NCBI RefSeq assembly: GCF_003469185.1
Contig: NZ_QSIL01000005.1
Location: forward strand, 124,001-188,000
From: Collinsella sp. AM34-10
Lineage (GTDB): Bacteria > Actinomycetota > Coriobacteriia > Coriobacteriales > Coriobacteriaceae
DNA: 64,000 bases
Direction: 5' to 3'
The notes beneath the pieces were generated by a model. The model had not been told where the DNA came from, made no database searches, and worked only from the letters and a program-made list of their open reading frames with translations. The translations under genes were made by a program, and so were the position numbers. This document shows positions 17,858-26,357 of this stretch, in pieces. The number at the start of each line of letters is the position of its first letter. Position 1 is the stretch's first letter.

Positions 17858-17938
17858 ATGTCAATCGTTTTCATATGTCAAACGTTTTCACATCAATACG
17901 TCTTTTCGCAGTTCCAGTCGTCGGCAAACGGTTGACAT
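17858..17938. promoter_or_regulatory. Cluster of LacI-type operator boxes upstream of the fructoside operon
   Basis: Three related boxes share ATGTCAA(n)CGTTT(n)C: 17858-17876 (ATGTCAATCGTTTTCATAT), 17875-17893 (ATGTCAAACGTTTTCACAT) and 17923-17938 on the minus strand (ATGTCAACCGTTTGCC). They lie between the lacI stop and the first operon gene and match the box in front of lacI itself. Confidence 0.7.
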
Positions 17939-17993
17939 ATGCCGGCGAACGGTCATCAGAGGCGTTTGAGGAATTCTTTTGGCACGGGATGAA

Positions 17994-19004
17994 CTACGCG
18001 GTTTTGCCCTCAATGAGTTCAACGGGGAGCTTGATATTCGATTCAGGATTATCGCCGTTAACAAGAGCGATGATGGATTGCGCCGCGAGCTCTCCGATGC
18101 GATCGATATCTTGGCGTACGGTTGTTAAGTCAGGCATAAACGTCATAGTGCGGCGGGCACCATCCGCGCCCACGACCTTAATATCGTCCGGAGCGCTCAA
18201 GCCGCGCTGCTTCATAATGTTGAGACAGATGGCCGCCATCGTGTCGTCTCCCGCAAAGATGCCGTCAATATCGGGGTTCTCATCGAGGATCTTCGCAACG
18301 ACCGCGCTCTTTTCGTCATCGGGCTTAACGAACTCGACCTCACGGACAAGCGCGGGCAAACCGGCCTGCTCAACAACATCGAGGTAGGCATCGGTACGCT
18401 TATTGGCAGGCATGCGCATGCGGCTATTGCTGCGCAGGCACAGGATGCGTGAACACCCGTCATCGATCAAGCGACGCGTGGCAAGTTCGCCGATGCTATA
18501 GCTGTCGCTCGCAATCTGAACAGAGGCCTCGCCAAGGTCGCAGTCGATACCAACCAGGCTCAAGCCCATCTCGGCATATGCCTCAGCACCGATATTGAGG
18601 GAGTTGACGATGACGCCGTCGACCATATTGCGGCGGAGCATGTCAATATAGGAACGCTCAAGATCGGGTCGATTGGCGCTGTTGCACAGCAACATCTTAA
18701 AGCCGTTTTCCGCCAACGTGCGCTCGACCGCCTGCACAACCTGAGCATGGAACGGGCTGCTCACAAAGGGAACGATCATGCCGATAAGGTTCAGGCGACC
18801 GTTGAGCATGGCACGGGCGATATCGTTGGGCGTATAGTTGATGCGCTCCATCGCGGCATGGACCTTATCGCGGGTTTCTTGGCTAATATAGCCGCGATTA
18901 TTAAGCACGCGAGATACCGTAGTGGGCGAAACCCCCGCCACCGCTGCAACTTCCTTGATGCCAGGCTTAGCAGAATCCTTAGAACGAGCGCCCTCGCGAG
19001 CCAT
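17994..19004 (-). CDS. LacI family transcriptional regulator of the fructoside locus
   Basis: A 336-residue repressor. The N-terminal HTH reads IKEVAAVAGVSPTTVSRVLNN, followed by the hinge helix region (YTPNDIARAM), and the periplasmic-binding-protein-like ligand domain covers about residues 65-335. The ATG at 19004 lies just after GGGGGAGGG. It is transcribed in the same direction as the sugar genes, just upstream of them, and the boxes at 17858-17938 and 19024-19040 suggest it controls both the operon and itself. The effector is probably a sugar (phosphate) of the pathway. Confidence 0.92.
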   Translation of the reverse strand: MAREGARSKDSAKPGIKEVAAVAGVSPTTVSRVLNNRGYISQETRDKVHAAMERINYTPNDIARAMLNGRLNLIGMIVPFVSSPFHAQVVQAVERTLAENGFKMLLCNSANRPDLERSYIDMLRRNMVDGVIVNSLNIGAEAYAEMGLSLVGIDCDLGEASVQIASDSYSIGELATRRLIDDGCSRILCLRSNSRMRMPANKRTDAYLDVVEQAGLPALVREVEFVKPDDEKSAVVAKILDENPDIDGIFAGDDTMAAICLNIMKQRGLSAPDDIKVVGADGARRTMTFMPDLTTVRQDIDRIGELAAQSIIALVNGDNPESNIKLPVELIEGKTA

Positions 19005-19023
19005 AGCACCCTCCCCCATCAAC

Positions 19024-19040
19024 ATGTCATACGTTTACAT
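19024..19040. promoter_or_regulatory. LacI-type operator box in front of lacI
   Basis: ATGTCATACGTTTACAT matches the consensus of the three boxes at 17858-17938 and lies 20 bp upstream of the lacI start codon, pointing to autoregulation. Confidence 0.6.
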
Positions 19041-19191
19041 ACGAACAAAGCATACCCCAACAACAGCGGGAAGACGGTAACAGTACAAGTAAGTAAACGA
19101 CTCATCCAAATAATTAGGAGAGTTTCGCCTAAAGGGTGACTACACAGGACCCCGCCGGGGCTGTTTGGGCTACCTCCCAAAACATTCCGCA

Positions 19192-19471
19192 CTGATATTT
19201 TCTGTATTGAAGACGTCGATGATGCGCCCGTATACCATTGACGTCGACACCATCAGACGCGGTCCGCGCGGTGACCCCACATTCCGCTGGCGCCCACAGG
19301 GCTGCCCTCGTTTCCTGACATGTCCCGCGCGGGCCGCGGCGAGCCGAGACCGCCGCATGACCTAATAGGAGCATGGAGCGATACCGCGGACCCGAACAAC
19401 CGCATTCTATCGCGCCCCGTCAGTGTGCCGTCTGCCCGGTCCAGGCGAGCACGGAAAGAACGGAGCGAGAC
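19192..19471 (+). ncRNA. Candidate bridge-RNA region of the IS110-type element
   Basis: This is the non-coding left end between the insertion junction and the transposase start. It has local pairing potential, such as CGTCGATGATGCG.. / ..ACGTCGAC around 19212-19246. IS110 elements are known to encode a bridge RNA in such a region. I have not folded it, and the assignment rests on position alone. Confidence 0.35.
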
Positions 19472-20800
19472 ATGAGAACCGAATCGACACCCGGCGCCCG
19501 CGGGCCGGTCTTCTGCGGGGTCGACACCCACGCCGACTCGCACTGGCTGTGCGTCCTCGACTGGAGGGGCCGCAAGGTCCTGTCCCGCCAGTTCCCCGCC
19601 GACGCGGCGGGATACGAGGCGCTCGCCGGGGCGATCGCGGCGGCCGGGGAGCCGGCCTGCGTCGCGATGGAGGGGACGTCGTCCTACGGGGCGGGCCTCA
19701 CCAGGCACCTCGCGTCGCTGGGGATGCCCGTGCGCGAGGCGCTCTCCCCGGCGAGGATGCAGAGGAGGCGCCCGGGGCAGGGAAAGTGCGACGAGTCGGA
19801 CGCGGAGAGGGCGGCCCGCGCGGCGATGTCCGGCTCAAAGCTCGGGACCCCCAAGAGCCAGGACGGGTGGGTCGACGGGGTGCGCTGCATGCTCGCGGCG
19901 CACCCCGGGAGCGGCCCCCCCCGGGGCGGTGAAGGCGCGGACCTCGGCGATCAACACCGCGAGGTCGCTGCTCACCACCGCCCCGGAGGGGCTCAGGTCG
20001 AGGTTCCGCGGCATGGGAGGGCCGAGGCTGATGGAGGAGCTCCCCTCCGTGCGCGCCGAGGGCGCGCTGGGCGCCGCGCTCGGCGCGCTGGCGGACCTGT
20101 GGGCGGCGGCGCGCGACGCGGCGCTCGACATGGAGCGCGCGATCGAGGCGTCCCTGGAGGAGAACTGCCCCGCGCTGCTGGCGATGTACGGGTGCGGGCC
20201 CGTGAGCGCGGCCAAGCTCGCGGTCGCGGCCGGGGACAACCCGGGCAGGCTGCGCTCCGAGGCGTCGTTCGCGGCGATATGCGGGGCCTGCCCCATCCCC
20301 GCCTCGAGCGGCAAGACCGTGAGGCACAGGCTCAACAGGGGCGGCGACCGGCAGGGGGACAGCGCGCAGACCGGCAGGCGAACAGCGCGCTGCACGAGAT
20401 CGCGAGGCAGAGGGTCATGCGCGACCCCGAGACCGCCGAGTACGCCGAGAGGGCCAGGGGGCGGGGAAAGAGCGACAGGGAGGTCATGAGGTGCCTCAAG
20501 CGCTACGTGGCCAGGGAGGCGTACCGGGCGCTGATGCACCCGCACGAGATCAGGAGGCCCGAGGACGCCTCGGAGCTCGTGGCGGCCAGGCGCGCGGCGA
20601 AGGTCAGCCAGGCGAGGGCGGCGTCCATATTGGGAACCAGCGAGAAGTACATCTCGATGCTGGAGAGGGGACAAAGGGAGCTCAAGCCCATAAGGAGGGC
20701 CTACGAGGCATGGGTCGAGGCCGGACTTCCGCTCGATTGGGACAGGCAGGCCTTCGAGGCCGAGCGCAAAAAGGATTCTAAAAAACACCTTGCCAAATAG
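19472..20800 (+). pseudogene. IS110-type transposase, frameshifted, with a C-terminal XRE-like HTH
   Basis: The N-terminal DEDD (RuvC-like) domain is recognisable from FCGVDTHADSHW, VAMEGTSSYG and KCDESDAERAAR. The C-terminal Transposase_20 domain is recognisable from YGCGPVSAAKLAV and a serine region PIPASSGKTVRHRLNRGGDRQ. The frame changes near a run of eight C at 19915-19924 and changes back at a 23-bp imperfect tandem duplication (about 20347-20392, unit GACCGGCAGG(n)G(n)ACAGCGCGC). The product is therefore broken as it stands. After the usual end of the family there is an extra segment (KVSQARAASILGTSEKYISM) resembling an XRE helix-turn-helix. The ATG at 19472 has GGAGCGAG upstream. Confidence 0.85.
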
Positions 20801-20922
20801 GAGCGTCAGGACGCAAGAAGCCCTCGCCGCACGAAGTGCGCAGCGAGGGCTTCTTGCATGTCCGAGGACGTTTTGGGAGGTAACCCAAACAGCCCCGGCG
20901 ATCCTGCGGGAGTTAAATCCTT

Positions 20923-21174
20923 TTAGAACTTGTCGTGGAAGGTACGCGAAATGACCTCGTCCTGCTGCTCCTTGGTGAGCGTGTGGAAGTTCACGGCATA
21001 GCCGGAAACGCGGATGGTCAGCTGCGGATACTTCTCGGGGTGAGCCTGAGCGTCGAGCAGCGTCTCACGGTTGAAGACGTTGATGTTCAGGTGGTGGCCA
21101 CCCTTCTCGGCGTAAGCGTCGAGCATGTGGACCAGGTTATCGGCCTGAGTCTCGGAAACTTCAGAAACCTTCAT
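20923..21174 (-). CDS. grcA: Separate glycyl-radical domain of pyruvate formate-lyase (GrcA-like)
   Basis: An 83-residue protein equal to the C-terminal end of an ordinary PFL. It carries the glycine-radical motif [11 protein letters not shown], preceded by [18 protein letters not shown] and followed by [19 protein letters not shown] stands seven bases before the ATG at 21174. The large gene immediately upstream (21260-23311) encodes the PFL body but lacks exactly this part. I infer that the two polypeptides together form active PFL. E. coli GrcA/YfiD plays a rescue role with a complete PFL; here it would be the normal radical-bearing subunit. Two hairpins lie in the 85-bp gap. Confidence 0.88.
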   Translation of the reverse strand: MKVSEVSETQADNLVHMLDAYAEKGGHHLNINVFNRETLLDAQAHPEKYPQLTIRVSGYAVNFHTLTKEQQDEVISRTFHDKF

Positions 21175-21259
21175 AATGTGTCTCCTTCGATTGATAGGCG
21201 CCGGCCGAAACCGGCGCGCCAATCAGTAATCGTTATTGTTAGTATAGCACTAACAATAG
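21175..21259 (-). promoter_or_regulatory. Intercistronic hairpins between the two PFL genes
   Basis: On the minus strand, after the pflB stop, there is ATTGTTAGT-gctat-ACTAACAAT and then GGCGCGCCGG-tttc-ggCCGGCGCC, followed by the GrcA-like ribosome site. Neither has a T tract long enough to be a clear terminator. They may set relative expression or mRNA processing between the two subunits. Confidence 0.5.
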
Positions 21260-23311
<2,052 letters not shown>

Positions 23312-23707
23312 TGTGTAACCACGCTCCTAGTTACGTGTAATGCGGCGCTCTCTCACACCGCTGCTTATTGAATTCTTGAATTTTCGGCTTGCACTACCGG
23401 CTTCTTCCGTTCTTCACCACATGTTGGTGCAGGGAAAAACGTTTGTCCACCTTGGAACTGCAACCCAAACCCAAGATTTCACCCGTCTGAGAAGGATAAC
23501 ATAGCCACCCCCTTCATCAGGGCTGTTATATGTTTCTTTTTTTATACCATTATGGCGTTTTTAACAAATCCGCAGGAAATACGAGCGCGAACAACTACCG
23601 TTCACCGATTTGTTGGGTATTTTTCCTTGCCTTTGTACGACGTTCACTCTAGCTGTTATGCCAGCTTTAGCAGGGTAAAGTGCCCCAGAGACCCTACAGA
23701 AACTGAA
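23312..23707. other. Upstream region of pflB
   Basis: A 396-bp AT-richer spacer with no credible gene. It should hold the pflB promoter. A T-rich stretch (about 23527-23542) and an invertible AACAAATCCGCAGG...GATTTGTTGG pair (about 23563-23618) are visible. I could not recognise a specific FNR or Rex site. Confidence 0.4.
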
Positions 23708-23739
23708 GGGCGGCCACGGGATTTTCCCCGTGGCCGCCC
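23708..23739. terminator. Strong hairpin downstream of the kdgT-like gene
   Basis: Stem GGGCGGCCACGGG / CCCGTGGCCGCCC with a short ATTTTC loop, 41 bp after the stop codon of the permease gene on the minus strand. Only a weak T run (TTCAGTTTCTG) follows on that strand. A TTTTTTA run lies on the plus-strand side. Confidence 0.6.
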
Positions 23740-23780
23740 TGTGGCGTGGCTAGTTTTTTAGCTTTGATTGCCACTTGGCA

Positions 23781-24797
23781 TTAGGCGGCTGAGGCGGCCT
23801 TGTCGGTCGCTGCCTTGCTGTTGCTCTGCTGGCCCTCAAAATGCTTGTAGCACCAGCTGGTGACCAGCGGGGTCAGAATGGCCGTCACGATAGCACAGGC
23901 TGCAACCTGAGCCGTAGCCGTCGCGAGCACCGCGCCGCCGTACATGGCCTCGTTGACGCTTGCCATAGCGGCAGGCGTTGCCACGTTGGCGCCAGCGCAG
24001 CTGGAGATTGCCGCACCTGCGACACCGGTGCCACCGGTAAGCTTATCGACCGCAACAACGGGGATAGCGAAGACCACCGAGCAGATTACGCCGAGCAGAA
24101 TACCGGGAAGACCGCCATTAATGAGCTGGCCAAAGGTCATGGTCGAGCCCATGGCAAAGAAGACGAGCACGATGATGGCGGAAAGTGCCGGTGCCATCAT
24201 CTTCTTAAAGCTCGGGAAGAGGTTACCCAGAATAATGCCGACGACGATCGGCAGGATGGCGCCCACGAGCGACCAGCCGATCGGAGCCTGACCGGCAGCG
24301 CCAAGCACAATCATCGTGACCGGAGGGCCGACAACGAGCGTGGTGATGGCAACGGCGCCACGCTCGGCCTCGTTGCCCATGGTGCCCATCAGACCAGCGT
24401 ACATAGCGTTGTTGGCGCCGGTGCAAGCGGCCAGCATTACCATGGCCGAGATGCCAAACAGGTTGTCGTTGAACACATAAAGGATGAGCAGCGACACGGC
24501 AACGACCACGATCTGCTTGACGGCGATGATGATGGCACCGCGGGCAGCAGCGGCAGGAGCACTCTTAAACGAAATCGTCGTGCCGACGATGAGCAAAAAA
24601 GCGCCCACGAGCGGGCCTGCACCCTGCTGGGTCATGCCAAGCGTAAAGCTGCCGAGCGTTTTGAATAGGTCGGGGAATAGCGTGTTGAGCAGGCAGCCCA
24701 GCAAAAGCGGCACCAAAATATTGGCACCCGGGATGGAGGACATCTTAAAGAACGGCTCCTTTGCCGCCGGCGCCTCCACCGCAGTCGATTCACTCAT
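23781..24797 (-). CDS. kdgT: 2-keto-3-deoxygluconate permease (KdgT family)
   Basis: A 338-residue membrane protein with about ten hydrophobic segments. It has the KdgT-type pattern IPGANILVPLLLGCLLNTLFP near the start, AACTGANNAMYAGLMG in the middle and SSCAGANVATPAAMASV in a late loop. The family imports 2-keto-3-deoxygluconate or related sugar acids by proton symport. AAGGAG lies six bases before the ATG at 24797. A short-chain dehydrogenase gene lies immediately upstream on the same strand, which fits a hexuronate or ketogluconate pathway. The exact substrate is inferred. Confidence 0.83.
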   Translation of the reverse strand: MSESTAVEAPAAKEPFFKMSSIPGANILVPLLLGCLLNTLFPDLFKTLGSFTLGMTQQGAGPLVGAFLLIVGTTISFKSAPAAAARGAIIIAVKQIVVVAVSLLILYVFNDNLFGISAMVMLAACTGANNAMYAGLMGTMGNEAERGAVAITTLVVGPPVTMIVLGAAGQAPIGWSLVGAILPIVVGIILGNLFPSFKKMMAPALSAIIVLVFFAMGSTMTFGQLINGGLPGILLGVICSVVFAIPVVAVDKLTGGTGVAGAAISSCAGANVATPAAMASVNEAMYGGAVLATATAQVAACAIVTAILTPLVTSWCYKHFEGQQSNSKAATDKAASAA

Positions 24798-24905
24798 ATA
24801 TATCTCCTTTGGATGCATGCGAATCGTAGCCGCACGCGCCTATGTCAGAAAGAAGGCGACAACCCCGAGTCGCCAGGGTCGCCGCCAAACGATCACCGCG
24901 GGGTA

Positions 24906-25655
24906 TTACCCGTCCAGGACGATGCCGCCGTCGCAGTCACCGATCTCGCCGTTCACGAAGCTGGCGAGGTCGGAAGCGAAGAACAGCACCATCTGCGCAG
25001 GCTCGCTGGCCTGGGCGGCGCGGCCCAGAGGAATACCGTTGATGATGCGCTGAGAGTTCTCGTCAGAGAGAATCGAGGTCATATCGGTCAACGTGAGCGA
25101 CGGGCATACAGCGTTGCAGCGGACACCAAACTTGCCGCCTTCCTTGGCGACTGCCTTGGTTAGACCGTTAACACCGGCCTTGGAGCTGGCGTAGGCAGCG
25201 GTGCCGAGCAAGCCGCCACCGATCTTGCCAGCAACGGAGCTCACGTTGACGATAGTGCCGGCATGTGCCGCCTTAAAGTGCGGGTACACGGCATTCATCA
25301 TAGTGAAGGTACCGTTGAGGTTGATGTCGATGGTGCGACGCCACTCGGTGTCATCGATCTCGTCGAACTTCTTGGTGCTGATGACGCCAGCGCAGTTGAT
25401 CAGGATATTGGTTTGCGGCAGGTCCGTAAAAATCTGCTCGACGGTCTCGCGCGCCTTGGGCGCATCGGCGACATCGAGCTGATAGAACTTGTTGCCCTCG
25501 CCAAGCTCGGCCACAGCGGCCTCGCCCTTAGCAGCGTTCCTTGCGATGAGCGCGACATGTCCGCCGCCCGCGACGATGCCCTTGGCGATCTCGAGGCCAA
25601 TGCCCTGAGTGCCGCCCGTGACAATCGCGGTCTTGCCCGTGAAGTCAAATGCCAT
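24906..25655 (-). CDS. Short-chain dehydrogenase/reductase (KduD or FabG-like)
   Basis: A 249-residue NAD(P)-dependent oxidoreductase of the classical SDR type. The cofactor motif TGGTQGIG is near the N-terminus. The NCAG motif (LINCAGVIS) and the catalytic triad Ser (NVSSVAGK) plus YxxxK (YASSKAGVN) are all present. The C-terminus DCDGGIVLDG is typical. The start at 25655 has GGAG just upstream and removes a non-homologous extension. Pairing with a KdgT-type permease suggests a sugar-acid role such as 2-dehydro-3-deoxygluconate 5-dehydrogenase, but the sequence alone does not exclude a 3-oxoacyl reductase. Confidence 0.85.
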   Translation of the reverse strand: MAFDFTGKTAIVTGGTQGIGLEIAKGIVAGGGHVALIARNAAKGEAAVAELGEGNKFYQLDVADAPKARETVEQIFTDLPQTNILINCAGVISTKKFDEIDDTEWRRTIDINLNGTFTMMNAVYPHFKAAHAGTIVNVSSVAGKIGGGLLGTAAYASSKAGVNGLTKAVAKEGGKFGVRCNAVCPSLTLTDMTSILSDENSQRIINGIPLGRAAQASEPAQMVLFFASDLASFVNGEIGDCDGGIVLDG

Positions 25656-25861
25656 GACTCCATCCCCCTTTATATAAGGTGTCTCCTCGCGGGAAGTTGG
25701 AGCATCGCACGTGGCGATTATATAAGTCCCAGTCGTCATGGTGGTGACAACCCCTCGCCTAACCGCGTGCATAATAGTTCTTTGAAACGCTTCAGCAATT
25801 GAATGATTTTAAGTCTTTATGCGCTCTTTATATTGCCCGCTGCATGAGGCCCGCATATGGG

Positions 25862-25919
25862 GGTATCATCTTCCACCGAAAATAGTTTCTAGTGTTAGGG
25901 GTTTTCGGTGGAAGATACC
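25862..25919 (+). promoter_or_regulatory. Palindrome covering the marR start codon
   Basis: GGTATCATCTTCCACCGAAAA (25862-25881) pairs with TTTTCGGTGGAAGATACC (25902-25919). The right arm contains the GTG start codon and the first codons of the MarR gene; the loop contains its ribosome site (AGGGG). It could be an operator for autoregulation or an RNA hairpin that limits initiation. Confidence 0.6.
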
Positions 25920-26357
25920 GATTTCCATGAGCTTGGGCGTCAGCTCTTAACTGAGTTTGGCAGCATGCATCAGCGCATTTCACGCTTTGCGGACAAAGCT
26001 CTCGGCGGCGAGATGGCTGTCATGCGCGCCCTCATGCTCGCTGGCGGCTCGCTCACGCCGAGCGAACTCGCCGATCGCGCCTGGGTCTCGAGCGCCCGCA
26101 TCGCCAATATCCTACGCGCTCTCGAAGCCAAGGGCTGGGTCGAGCGCGAACACTCAAAGACCGATCGTCGTCGCGTACACGTCACGGTGACCGACAAGGG
26201 ATTCCAGGATCTCGAAATCAAACGTCGGGAATTCGAGAACCGCACCGCGGCTTTCCTCGAGCAGCTCGGCGAAACAGATACCCAAGAGATGGTGCGCCTT
26301 CTTAGACGTGCCAACGAAATTATCGACCGCAATCAAGAAAGGAGAGATGCCGAGTGA
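25908..26357 (+). CDS. MarR family transcriptional regulator
   Basis: A 149-residue winged-helix regulator. The HTH and wing are in LTPSELADRAWVSSARIANI (about residues 48-67) and the following KTDRRRVHVTVTDKG, the usual MarR wing motif. The GTG start has AGGGG six bases upstream. Its stop overlaps the start of the ABC exporter gene (GTGA), so it heads a three-gene operon and probably represses it together with itself through the palindrome at its own start. Confidence 0.9.
   Translation: MEDTDFHELGRQLLTEFGSMHQRISRFADKALGGEMAVMRALMLAGGSLTPSELADRAWVSSARIANILRALEAKGWVEREHSKTDRRRVHVTVTDKGFQDLEIKRREFENRTAAFLEQLGETDTQEMVRLLRRANEIIDRNQERRDAE

Larger units (their letters stand above)
19192..20808 (+). 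mobile_element. IS110-type insertion sequence (degenerate)
   Basis: About 1.6 kb are inserted into a family A palindrome. Comparison with intact copies places the junctions at the CA of TTCCGCA (19190-19191) and a second CA at 20807-20808, with no longer target duplication and no terminal inverted repeats. This is usual for IS110. The 5' 280 bp before the transposase gene is non-coding; in IS110 elements that region can encode the bridge RNA. The transposase reading frame is broken twice. Confidence 0.8.
19151..20902. repeat. Structured palindromic element family A, copy 3, split by an IS110-type insertion
   Basis: The left outer arm is CCGGGGCTGTTTGGGCTACC.. (19154-19185), ending in the family loop ATTCCGCA (19184-19191). 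The right part resumes at about 20807 with CAGGAC, the inner arm GCAAGAAGCCCTCGC (20813-20827), an apical CGCAC-GAA-GTGCG, loop GAGGAC and the matching right outer arm to 20900. The 4-bp helix would be GGAC/GTCC. The insertion separates the left loop from the inner arm. Confidence 0.8.
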
